A stretch of DNA of 64,000 nucleotides from Clostridium sp. 1001271B_151109_B4 (lineage in GTDB: Bacteria; Bacillota; Clostridia; Clostridiales; Clostridiaceae): NCBI RefSeq assembly GCF_015670405.1, contig NZ_JADPBQ010000002.1, positions 1 through 64,000 of the forward strand, in the 5' to 3' direction. The translations under genes and the position numbers were made by a program. Positions 56,230 through 64,000 of the stretch are shown in pieces; position 1 is the first letter of the stretch, and each line of letters starts with the position of its first letter. A model generated the notes under the pieces. It made no database searches and was not told the DNA's origin. It saw nothing but the letters and a program-made list of their open reading frames with translations.

Positions 56230-56673
56230 CTACTTGTTCCAATTGAAAAGTGCTTTTGAGCTTATTTCAGTTCTTAATTCATTACTAACTTCAACATTAG
56301 ATGGTGAAAGCAAATATACTCTTTGTTCAACTTCTTGAAGTTGAGCTCCTAATACACAACAAGCACCACTAATAAAATCAACTAATCTTTGTGCAGTTTT
56401 AGTTTCCATAGCTGTAGTATTAACAACTACAATTTTTCTATTTTTTATTGCTTCTGAAATTTCTCTAGCCTCATCATAAGAAGCAGGTTTAACAACCATA
56501 ACTTTAGCTGATGCCGAATTATGAATATTAACAACCTTATTACCTCTTTGCTTTGAAATTATTGGTTCAACTTCTTCAACTTCTTCCTCTTCTTCAACTT
56601 CTTCTATATCATCGAATTCTTCATCATAATCTCCGCCACCTATTATTTCTTTAAACTTTTCAAACATACTCAT
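56230..56673 (-). CDS. sepF: Cell-division protein SepF
   Basis: A 147-residue protein with an N-terminal membrane-binding amphipathic helix ([11 protein letters not shown]), an acidic Glu-rich linker (residues 15-40) and the SepF core ([28 protein letters not shown]...[34 protein letters not shown]). Tethers FtsZ to the membrane. ATG at 56673 after AGGATGGAG. Confidence 0.95.
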   Translation of the reverse strand: MSMFEKFKEIIGGGDYDEEFDDIEEVEEEEEVEEVEPIISKQRGNKVVNIHNSASAKVMVVKPASYDEAREISEAIKNRKIVVVNTTAMETKTAQRLVDFISGACCVLGAQLQEVEQRVYLLSPSNVEVSNELRTEISSKALFNWNK

Positions 56674-56686
56674 TTACTCCATCCTC

Positions 56687-57343
56687 CTACTTTTCTCTTA
56701 ATCCAAATATTCCAGAACCAACTCTTATCATTGTAGCTCCTTCTTGGATTGCAATTTTATAATCATTTGTCATTCCCATTGATAAAACTTGCATAGATAT
56801 ATTTTTAAATTTTCTATCCTTTAAGTTATCAAATATTTTTTTAGTTTTATTAAAATAATATCTATTTTCTTCATCAGTACCTTTCGGTATTATAACCATA
56901 AGGCCTTTTACTTTAACATGATTGCAACTTTCAACAGCTTTAATCATCTCTTCAAGCTCTTCTTCATAAATACCACTTTTACTTTCTTCTCTTCCAATAT
57001 TTATTTGAATAAGTACATCTGCAGATAAATCATTTTTTCCAAATTCACTTTCGATTTTTTCTAATAACTTTATACTAGATAAAGAATGTATTAAGTGAAC
57101 ATTATTTACTAAATACTTCACCTTATTTGTTTGTAATTTACCTATAAAATGCCATCTTATATCCTTAGGTAATACTTCTTTTTTTGCAATTAAATCTTGA
57201 ACCTTATTTTCCCCAAAATCTCGTTGACCAATATTATAACATTCCATTATCATTTCTACAGGTTTAGTTTTGGATACGGCTATTAAAGTAACTTCCTTAG
57301 GTATTTCATTTAAAATTGCCATACTTTTCTCTGCAATACTAAT
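56687..57343 (-). CDS. PLP-homeostasis protein YggS/YlmE (probable ATT start)
   Basis: A 218-residue TIM-barrel PLP carrier of the YggS/PROSC family. The PLP-binding Lys lies in LIAVSKTKPVEMI near residue 22; VKGLMVIIP and SMGMTNDYKIAIQEGATMIRVGSGIFG are further signatures. No ATG, GTG or TTG fits the only good ribosome site, GGGAGG at 57351-57356. An ATT at 57343 is 7 bases from it and gives the normal family length. An ATG at 57397 would add 18 atypical residues. Confidence 0.85.
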   Translation of the reverse strand: MSIAEKSMAILNEIPKEVTLIAVSKTKPVEMIMECYNIGQRDFGENKVQDLIAKKEVLPKDIRWHFIGKLQTNKVKYLVNNVHLIHSLSSIKLLEKIESEFGKNDLSADVLIQINIGREESKSGIYEEELEEMIKAVESCNHVKVKGLMVIIPKGTDEENRYYFNKTKKIFDNLKDRKFKNISMQVLSMGMTNDYKIAIQEGATMIRVGSGIFGLREK

Positions 57344-57471
57344 ATTTATCCCTCCCTTGAAAGAGCATAATATCTTCCATACATTTATATTCTTCAAAAG
57401 TATAAAATTCCCTTCTATACTACCATATAATTATAACATTTTTCTTTATAATTTTTAATACTTTTTTTAAT

Positions 57472-58209
57472 TTAATTATCCGCTCTTTCCATAAATTTGG
57501 GTGAAATTGATTTAATTGCACTTGGTAATTCCACTTCATCATATTTATCAATAGTAATTTTTAATTTTCTTATTAATAATTCATTGATATGACTACCTTC
57601 TGCTAATAATGCTGCTTCTAGTTGATCTGGATCTCCTATTGCATAAAATTTGAAAGGCGCCCCCTCCATATCATTACCATTTTCCTCAAATCTTATAAAT
57701 GCCCATGCACATACAACACCAGTTGTATTTAATACTCTATAATTATTTATTGCTATAGCTTCTGCCCCTGCAGTTCTTAATTCATTTAATACTAATGCTG
57801 CATCTGCTGAATGTAACGTCCTTCTATTTACTTCATCTTGAGAATCCGTATGAATATTATAATCTCCATCATTAATTGTCAATATAATCCCTGCTCCTTT
57901 TGTTGAGTCTACTCCTGAAAGCAAAGTATATATATCTAATTGTTCTTGCATGTGCTCCACTACTTTTTCACTATTTCCATCATCATCTACATCAAGCAAT
58001 GCTATTCTTTTAATTAACTCATAATTGTCCTCACTTAATGCTGTTATCTCATCATATAGCTTATTTCTTTCCTCTATTGCATCCTTATACTCAATTGAGT
58101 TCATACTAAAGAATCCATTAATACTATTCTTACCTACATTAACTACAATTAAAAAACCTATTAAAATCGAGGCTAGTAAAATAAAAAATTTGCTTGTATT
58201 TTTTATCAC
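57472..58209 (-). CDS. DUF881 family protein
   Basis: A 245-residue protein with an N-terminal signal anchor (residues 8-28), a coiled-coil stretch (about 40-75) and a DUF881 domain containing LRTAGAEAIAINNYRVL. GTG at 58209 follows AGAGGTG directly after sbp's stop. Homologues (YlxW/X) sit in the sbp-divIB cluster of Bacillus; role unknown. Confidence 0.88.
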   Translation of the reverse strand: MIKNTSKFFILLASILIGFLIVVNVGKNSINGFFSMNSIEYKDAIEERNKLYDEITALSEDNYELIKRIALLDVDDDGNSEKVVEHMQEQLDIYTLLSGVDSTKGAGIILTINDGDYNIHTDSQDEVNRRTLHSADAALVLNELRTAGAEAIAINNYRVLNTTGVVCAWAFIRFEENGNDMEGAPFKFYAIGDPDQLEAALLAEGSHINELLIRKLKITIDKYDEVELPSAIKSISPKFMERADN

Positions 58210-58560
58210 CTAATCACCTCTTTGTTTATTTTTAAACTTTTCTAATAAAATTCTTCTAATTGATCCAAAGTTGTCAAATATTCTACCACCAAATACTATT
58301 ACTGCTGCAATATATATTGGAATACCTAGTTTATCTCCTAAATATGCTAATCCTGCAGCAAGTAAAGCATTTCCAAAAAAACCTGAAATAAATATATCTG
58401 GTTTGAAATTATTATTTAATGATGCCCTAAAAGCTCCAAATACTGAATCTAAACATGCTAAAATTGCAACTGACATATAAGGAGAAAAATTTTCTGGTAT
58501 ATTTACATCAAAAATCAATCCTAAAAATACGCCTAATAATAAACCTATAAATGCTATCAT
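58210..58560 (-). CDS. sbp: Small basic protein (Sbp, DUF1290)
   Basis: A 116-residue membrane protein with about four hydrophobic segments and the family block VAILACLDSVFGAFRASLNNNFKPDIFISGFFGNALLAA. The C-terminus is basic (RRILLEKFKNKQR). The gene lies between two DUF881 genes. Function unknown. ATG at 58560 after GGGGGGAA. Confidence 0.9.
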   Translation of the reverse strand: MIAFIGLLLGVFLGLIFDVNIPENFSPYMSVAILACLDSVFGAFRASLNNNFKPDIFISGFFGNALLAAGLAYLGDKLGIPIYIAAVIVFGGRIFDNFGSIRRILLEKFKNKQRGD

Positions 58561-58572
58561 AAAATTCCCCCC

Positions 58573-59292
58573 TTATTGTACCGGTTTTATATACTCATAT
58601 CTTAATGATTGAGTGGTTTTTACTATCGTTATATCATCACTTTGTTTAACATCACTACTATAACTTTTTAATGCTCCATAATCCAATACCCCAGGAAAGT
58701 TAACAGCCAAATTTAATTTATTTTTATCTCCAATGGCTTTTATGATAATTTCACTATTAGGATCAATTCTCCCAGCAGAACCTATAGAAATTGAGCTACC
58801 CGCAGTCTTTATACCTGTTTGTGGTGTAATTCTCATTTCATTTATAGAAATTGCTTCTGCTCCTGCATACCATAAAGAATTAATTAAATTTACAATTTCC
58901 TCTTCACTAATAGTGTTTACATTTTGAGTTCCATTAGTTCCAAATACTGAGTTTTTTAAAGCTAAAGTAACAATTAATCCCGGACCTTTTACATCTAATA
59001 ATCCAAGTTGCATTCTTGCATTATCCAGTTGCTTTTTAATTTCCCCTTCAACTTCCCCTTCTTTAGCTGCTGCATCTTCTAATTGTTTCAATTCCTCTGA
59101 AAGTATTTCATTATTTTTTTGCAAATCTTCTTTTTCCTTTTTTAAGTTTTCTATTTCCGATAAAATATCCGAACTATTGTAATCAATATTAGCACTATTA
59201 CTTGAATTTAATTCCTTAAATTGATAAGTTAGCAAAAAACCTAATAATGCGCAAACAACTGCTACAACAATCTGAGATACTGCTCTATTCAT
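58573..59292 (-). CDS. DUF881 family protein
   Basis: A 239-residue paralogue of the 57472 gene: signal anchor (residues 7-24), coiled coil (35-85), then DUF881 with LWYAGAEAISINEMRIT. ATG at 59292 after GGAGGAG. Together with sbp and ftsQ forms a conserved division-cluster segment. Confidence 0.88.
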   Translation of the reverse strand: MNRAVSQIVVAVVCALLGFLLTYQFKELNSSNSANIDYNSSDILSEIENLKKEKEDLQKNNEILSEELKQLEDAAAKEGEVEGEIKKQLDNARMQLGLLDVKGPGLIVTLALKNSVFGTNGTQNVNTISEEEIVNLINSLWYAGAEAISINEMRITPQTGIKTAGSSISIGSAGRIDPNSEIIIKAIGDKNKLNLAVNFPGVLDYGALKSYSSDVKQSDDITIVKTTQSLRYEYIKPVQ

Positions 59293-59302
59293 TTTACTCC
59301 TC

Positions 59303-60139
59303 CTACTCTAACCCCTCAATAATTACATCCTGTTCAACTTCATCTATGCTTTGGCTTTCTTCACTATTTTCTACCTCATCTTCTTCAACTGGTTCATTCT
59401 TTATTACTGGCGAACCATTTATACTAACATTAATATATCCTTTTTTCATATTTATACCATCATTTAGAATTATTCTATAGACATTTTCCATTTTATTGTA
59501 TAAATCACTATCATCACCAAAGAATATTTCAATATCTCCTATATATCCAATTATGTTTACAATATTACTTATATCTAAACTTGAAAGATGAATTTCCTCT
59601 TTATTTTGAGAAATAAAAGGATAAAAATTGGCTAAAATATTCTTGTATGTGTGAACATCATCTACACGACTTTCATCATTAACTATACTTAAATCTAACC
59701 CCTTTATTTCAACTAAATTTCTTCCTTCAAGATTATCAACTTCTTCTATGACATCTAAGTTTTCATTAATAATAGAGATTTTTGTTCCATCGTTTATATA
59801 ATAAACTGGAGCTTCCTCAGTTATTTCTATCACTAATCCATTAAATCCCTTTCTTTTTACACTAACAGAACTAACATATTTGTTCTTTAAAATTTCTTCT
59901 TTTATGCTTTTCTGATTTACAGTAAAAATATTTAGCCCTATTCTATCCTCTACTTCACCATATAAAACTTCTTTTGCTATAGTAACATTCCCCTTAAAGG
60001 TAATAGATTTAATATTAAAAATTGGTGCTTTAGTAAAGAAGATAAATAAAGCTACTACTATTACTATAGTCATCAAAGTTACCTTTTTTATTAACTTTTT
60101 TCTTTTTTTTGATTTTATAAACTTTTTTGCGTCTTTCAT
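59303..60139 (-). CDS. ftsQ: Cell-division protein FtsQ/DivIB
   Basis: A 278-residue bitopic protein: basic cytoplasmic head (KKFIKSKKRKKLIKK), one transmembrane helix (residues 20-38), a POTRA domain (IKSITFKGNVTIAKEVLY, about 42-112) and a beta domain. The C-terminal 25 residues are an acidic Glu/Ser tail. Part of the divisome. ATG at 60139 after AAGGTAAG. Confidence 0.88.
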   Translation of the reverse strand: MKDAKKFIKSKKRKKLIKKVTLMTIVIVVALFIFFTKAPIFNIKSITFKGNVTIAKEVLYGEVEDRIGLNIFTVNQKSIKEEILKNKYVSSVSVKRKGFNGLVIEITEEAPVYYINDGTKISIINENLDVIEEVDNLEGRNLVEIKGLDLSIVNDESRVDDVHTYKNILANFYPFISQNKEEIHLSSLDISNIVNIIGYIGDIEIFFGDDSDLYNKMENVYRIILNDGINMKKGYINVSINGSPVIKNEPVEEDEVENSEESQSIDEVEQDVIIEGLE

Positions 60140-60244
60140 TACTTACCTTATCCCTTATAATTTCTATCTTTTACTATAATTTTACCATAAAACTTGTAAT
60201 TTTTTATAATTATTTTATATTATTATCGGATTATTGTACATAAA

Positions 60245-60280
60245 AATTTAAGAGCCTCTAAAATTAGAAGCTCTTACCAA
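60245..60280 (-). terminator. Terminator after the ftsW/spoVE gene
   Basis: Arms AAGAGCTTCTA and TAGAGGCTCTT (with G-U pair) around ATTT, followed by AAATTTTT on the minus strand. Confidence 0.7.
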
Positions 60281-60286
60281 CTTATA

Positions 60287-61411
60287 TTATACTATTTTCT
60301 TTTCAACTTGCCTAGAAATATTAAGTAAAATCCCCATTGCCGTTAAATTGATTACCAGTGACGTACCCCCATAACTAATAAATGGCATTGGTACTCCAGT
60401 AACAGGCATAGAGCCAGTTACAACTGCTATATTTATTATAGCTTGAACTGCTATGATTGAAGTTATACCCATTGCTAATAATTTACCATAAGTATCTCTT
60501 GCATTCATAGCAACTTTAACTCCTCTCCATATAAATATCAAAAACAATCCTATTATAAATAAGCAACCTATTAACCCTACTTCTTCACCTATTATAGAAA
60601 AAATAAAATCATTGTGAGGCTCAGGCATATATAAAGTTTTTTGTCTCGATTGCCCTAATCCAAGTCCTGTTAAGCCCCCAGAGCCTAAAGCTAAAAATGA
60701 TTGTATTAATTGATATCCAGCATCTGCTGCATCTTTCCATGGATCTATAAAGTTTAACATTCTTTCTCTTCTGTAATCCGAACTAAATATAAAAAATATA
60801 GCTAATGTAAATAGTGCAGGTAAAATAATTCCAAAAAGGTGTTTTATTTTTCCTCCAGCTACAAAAAGCATTATAAATGTAACTATCATTATAATAGCCG
60901 CAATACTCATATTATGTTCAGCTAATATTAGTGCTGCAAAAAAACCTGCAACAGCTAAATATGGTACTAACCCATGCCAAAAATCTTTTACCTTATCACC
61001 TTTTAAATCAATACTAAAAGCCAAAAACATTACAACTGCATATTTTGTTAGCTCTGATGGTTGAAAAGATAATGGTCCTAATGAAATCCATCTTTTTGCA
61101 CCATTAATTGCCGGGAAAAAGAACACCGCAATTAATAGTGGAATTGTACATATAAGTAATGTTGGTGTAACCTTTTTAAGCTTATGATAATCAATTGACA
61201 TCATTACCATCATTGAAATTACACCAATAATTGCCCAAACCAACTGTCTTTTAAAGAAATACATACTATCATTATTATGAAACATAGCATAAAATGAGCT
61301 AGCGGAATATACCATTACAACACCTATAGATAGCAATATACACAGGGTGTAAAAAATTCCATAATCTATTTGCCCCATATTCTTATTTTCCTTGGGCCTA
61401 TTTAAATTCAT
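60287..61411 (-). CDS. SEDS-family glycosyltransferase FtsW/SpoVE
   Basis: A 374-residue polytopic protein with about ten transmembrane helices that polymerises lipid II with a cognate class B PBP. Family blocks: FQPSELTKYAVVMFLA, AEHNMSIAAIIMI, PEPHNDFIFSIIGEE and VPMPFISYGGTSL. Located with mraY and murF; may serve vegetative septation or the spore cortex. ATG 61411 follows GGAGGA. Confidence 0.93.
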   Translation of the reverse strand: MNLNRPKENKNMGQIDYGIFYTLCILLSIGVVMVYSASSFYAMFHNNDSMYFFKRQLVWAIIGVISMMVMMSIDYHKLKKVTPTLLICTIPLLIAVFFFPAINGAKRWISLGPLSFQPSELTKYAVVMFLAFSIDLKGDKVKDFWHGLVPYLAVAGFFAALILAEHNMSIAAIIMIVTFIMLFVAGGKIKHLFGIILPALFTLAIFFIFSSDYRRERMLNFIDPWKDAADAGYQLIQSFLALGSGGLTGLGLGQSRQKTLYMPEPHNDFIFSIIGEEVGLIGCLFIIGLFLIFIWRGVKVAMNARDTYGKLLAMGITSIIAVQAIINIAVVTGSMPVTGVPMPFISYGGTSLVINLTAMGILLNISRQVEKKIV

Positions 61412-61433
61412 AGACATTCCTCCAATTTAATTA

Positions 61434-62405
61434 CTAAATTGCAAAAAAACCTATTATACATAAAAGTACTGTTATAATTGAAAATACTGTTACTATTTTA
61501 ACTTCATTCCATCCACATTGTTCAAAGTGATGATGTATTGGAGCCATTTTAAACACTCTTTTACCAGTTAATTTAAATGAAGTAACTTGAATTATTACTG
61601 ATAAAGCTTCCATTACATAAATTCCACCAACTAAAACTATTATTAATGGATTTCCACTTATAATTGCTATAGTTGTTATCGCTCCTCCAATCGCAAGCGA
61701 ACCTGTATCTCCCATAAACACTTTTGCAGGATATGCATTAAATTTTAAGAAACCTAGTAATCCAGCTATTAAAGCTACTGAAAAAACAGTTAATGAATAA
61801 TCCTTTAATATAAATGTTAATACTGCAAAAAATGTTAATACTAAAACTGATACTGTAGATGCTAAACCATCTAATCCATCAGTTAGGTTTACTGCATTTG
61901 TCATAGCTGCATAAACAAAAATAACAAATGGTACATATAATACACCTAAAGGAAGAGTCATACTTGTAAAAGGTATTGCTATATTGTGTGGTAAATTTAC
62001 ATAGCTATAATAAGCAAATGCTCCTGAAACTATTAATAAAAGAACCATCTTTTGCCAAGCTTTTAATCCTTCACTTTGTTTTTTTAGTATTTTTAAAATA
62101 TCATCTAAAAATCCTATAAATCCAAATGCTATTAGTGAATATAATGCAACCATTCCTTTATCAGTCAAGCTACCACTTACAATCAGCATAACAATTGTAG
62201 TTGATAAAATAAACATCACACCACCCATTGTAGGTGTTCCAGCTTTCTTTAAGTGACTTTTAGGACCTTCTTCTCTAATATTTTGACCAAATTTTAATCT
62301 CTTTAATAACGGAATTGTAATTGGTCCAAGTATTAAAGTTATAATAATCCCTAATACAAATGTAATGATTAATGTTCTTGTTATATCTCCTTGTAATATG
62401 TTCAT
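61434..62405 (-). CDS. mraY: Phospho-N-acetylmuramoyl-pentapeptide transferase MraY
   Basis: A 323-residue integral membrane enzyme forming lipid I. About ten helices; the Asp motif [17 protein letters not shown], the [14 protein letters not shown] loop and MAPIHHHFE are visible. ATG 62405 behind GGGGGAT is preferred to 62420 and gives standard length. Upstream of ftsW/spoVE in the operon. Confidence 0.95.
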   Translation of the reverse strand: MNILQGDITRTLIITFVLGIIITLILGPITIPLLKRLKFGQNIREEGPKSHLKKAGTPTMGGVMFILSTTIVMLIVSGSLTDKGMVALYSLIAFGFIGFLDDILKILKKQSEGLKAWQKMVLLLIVSGAFAYYSYVNLPHNIAIPFTSMTLPLGVLYVPFVIFVYAAMTNAVNLTDGLDGLASTVSVLVLTFFAVLTFILKDYSLTVFSVALIAGLLGFLKFNAYPAKVFMGDTGSLAIGGAITTIAIISGNPLIIVLVGGIYVMEALSVIIQVTSFKLTGKRVFKMAPIHHHFEQCGWNEVKIVTVFSIITVLLCIIGFFAI

Positions 62406-62460
62406 AATACTATCCCCCATCTTTTACTGCTATAAAAAGCAGTTCACCTCCTTCGTATAA

Positions 62461-63819
62461 TTAAACCTCTTCTAATTTTTTAACAACGTCTTCTAGCTTA
62501 ACACCTCTTGATGCTTTAACTAATACTACGTCATCTTTATTAACAATACTTTCTAATTCTTTTATGCATTCCTCTTTAGTATTGTACATGATTATATTAT
62601 CATTCTTAAAACCATCTTTAAAGTTATTTATGTGTTCACCTATCACAATTAATAGATCCACTTTATCTTTTGCATACTGACCTACTTCGAAATGCGCCCT
62701 TTTAGCTTCATCTCCAAGCTCATACATATCTCCTAATATAGCAACCCTTCTACAATTTCTATAAGCAGAAAGTACATCTAAAGAAGATTTCATAGAATCT
62801 GGACTTGCATTATAACAATCATTAATTATAGTAAGTCCTTCTCTCTTTATCACTTGTAATCTCATTGATGTCGCTTCAATATTATCTAATCCTAAAATCA
62901 TTTCTTTAAAAGATACATTTAGACACTCTGCAACTTCAATAGCTAACATTGTGTTTAAAACGTTGTGTTTTCCAGCCATTGGTAGAGTAAATACAGCTTC
63001 TTCACCAAAAGCATGAGCTAAAAACTCTGTTTCCTCTTCTCTTAATATAATATTAGATGCGTAAACATCATATTCATGATTATAGCCAATTTTTTTAACT
63101 TTAAAACTTTTTGCCGAAATATTCTTTAAAAATTCATCTTCTCCATTAATTATTAAAACGTTATTTTCATCAAAAAAAGCACTTATTTCCATCTTAGCTT
63201 TCAATATATTTTCTTGAGTTTTTAAATTTTCTATATGAGATAATCCTATATTAGTTATAACAGCAATATCAGGTCTTGCAACATCTGCAAGTAATTCTAT
63301 TTCACCTAATGAACTCATCCCCATCTCTAAAACAGCCACATCATAATCACATGTCAATTCTAATATCATTAATGGTAAGCCTATATCATTATTAAAATTC
63401 CCCTTAGTTTTAAAAACCTTATACTTATCACTTAATAGAGCTGCTATTAAATCTTTAGTAGAAGTTTTCCCTGTAGAACCAGTTACTCCTATTACTTTAA
63501 GTCCTAACTTTTTTCTATAAAACTTTGCTAAATCTAATAGTGCTTGTCTTGTGTTCTTTACCTTAATTATCGTTCCATTTGTATTAATATCTTCTATAGC
63601 AAATTTTATTTCATCAACAATAACTATAGACGCTCCTAACTCTAACGCCTTTAACGCAAAATCATTCCCATTAAAATTAGCGCCTTTAATTGCAAGAAAT
63701 ACATCGTCTTTTTTAACTTTTCTTGTATCAATACAAAGCTTATTAAATTTAATTTCTTGTCCTTGTACAACAACTTCTCCATCCATAGCTTTTAACATTT
63801 CATTAAAAGTTATTTGCAT
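62461..63819 (-). CDS. murF: UDP-MurNAc-tripeptide D-Ala-D-Ala ligase MurF
   Basis: A 452-residue ATP-dependent Mur ligase. The P-loop GVTGSTGKTSTKDLI is near residue 105; EMGMSSLGEIELL is the Mg/substrate block and INDCYNASPDSMK the central-domain signature. ATG 63819 is preferred over 63846 because AGAGTGA precedes it, leaving a typical MQITFNEM start. Confidence 0.95.
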   Translation of the reverse strand: MQITFNEMLKAMDGEVVVQGQEIKFNKLCIDTRKVKKDDVFLAIKGANFNGNDFALKALELGASIVIVDEIKFAIEDINTNGTIIKVKNTRQALLDLAKFYRKKLGLKVIGVTGSTGKTSTKDLIAALLSDKYKVFKTKGNFNNDIGLPLMILELTCDYDVAVLEMGMSSLGEIELLADVARPDIAVITNIGLSHIENLKTQENILKAKMEISAFFDENNVLIINGEDEFLKNISAKSFKVKKIGYNHEYDVYASNIILREEETEFLAHAFGEEAVFTLPMAGKHNVLNTMLAIEVAECLNVSFKEMILGLDNIEATSMRLQVIKREGLTIINDCYNASPDSMKSSLDVLSAYRNCRRVAILGDMYELGDEAKRAHFEVGQYAKDKVDLLIVIGEHINNFKDGFKNDNIIMYNTKEECIKELESIVNKDDVVLVKASRGVKLEDVVKKLEEV

Positions 63820-63944
63820 AATAATCACTCTACTTTCATCTTTCAAATATTCTTTATATTTTATTTGCTAATTATTTATAATTATAGGCCTTATCCTGTT
63901 TTATTATTCTAAAAAATAAAAACTAACTAAAATTATCCTATACA

Positions 63945-63980
63945 TAAATTTAGCATGTGAAAAATCCACATGCTAAACAA
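63945..63980. terminator. Terminator of the gene upstream of murF (outside window)
   Basis: An 11-bp stem TTTAGCATGTG/CACATGCTAAA with 7-base loop near the window end; 63820-64000 holds no other feature. Confidence 0.6.
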
Positions 63981-64000
63981 CTTAATTAATAATTAATCTT

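Overview
The window is a contiguous, very AT-rich (roughly 70-73% A+T by eye) stretch of chromosome from an endospore-forming Clostridium sensu stricto (cluster I) relative. The evidence is the gene content and order. Spo0A, SpoIVB, SpoIIM, the complete SpoIIIAA-AH operon, GerW/YtfJ and SpoVE/FtsW genes sit in the order known from Bacillus/Clostridium chromosomes. Species cannot be fixed from the sequence alone. Almost all genes lie on the minus strand. Plus-strand exceptions are the DUF2953-ytfJ pair, a DUF1622 gene and rqcH.

Layout. 1-6.4 kb: partial Cys-rich oxidoreductase gene, amino-acid permease, NUDIX hydrolase, DacB-like carboxypeptidase, DUF2953-ytfJ, scpB-scpA. 6.5-9.9 kb: a four-gene metal-homeostasis-like operon (two COG0523 GTPases, an UPF0718 permease, a TIGR03943 protein) behind a promoter overlapped by two tandem 35-bp repeats. 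10-15 kb: mgsA, a 3-methyladenine glycosylase, an SPFH/zinc-ribbon protein next to pspA, a lipoprotein, dacF. 15.2-20.7 kb: a MITE-like 158-bp repeat, pdp-deoB-xerD-like-spoIIM, an HD protein, a DUF1622 protein.

21.1-24.2 kb: spo0A with a small integrated element at its 3' end. A tyrosine integrase gene (frameshifted) and two small ORFs of visibly higher G+C lie between a 138-bp spo0A tail, which completes the present gene, and a second, diverged 139-bp copy of the same tail. This is the most unusual region. 24.3-35 kb: spoIVB, recN, argR, NAD kinase, tlyA, dxs, ispA, xseB, xseA, folD, nusB. 35.3-42.1 kb: asp23, spoIIIAH to AA, a CD1247-type zinc-ribbon protein, efp. 42.3-47.9 kb: a comG/type-IV-pilus-like operon (PilB, PilC, four prepilin-like proteins, and PilM-, PilN- and PilO-like proteins). 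48-54.4 kb: lipoprotein, dapF, rqcH, a THUMP methyltransferase, pyrR, an RluD-type synthase. 54.6-63.8 kb: division and wall cluster divIVA, ylmH, ylmG, sepF, yggS, DUF881, sbp, DUF881, ftsQ, ftsW/spoVE, mraY, murF.

The genes cover sporulation control and engulfment-stage machinery, isoprenoid/DNA housekeeping, and cell division with peptidoglycan synthesis. No rRNA, tRNA, CRISPR array or clear riboswitch was seen. Points worth attention are the spo0A-targeting element, an XerD-like protein with substituted catalytic residues, the promoter-spanning tandem repeat, the MITE-like repeat, the pilus-like operon, and two neighbouring genes with apparently non-standard start codons.
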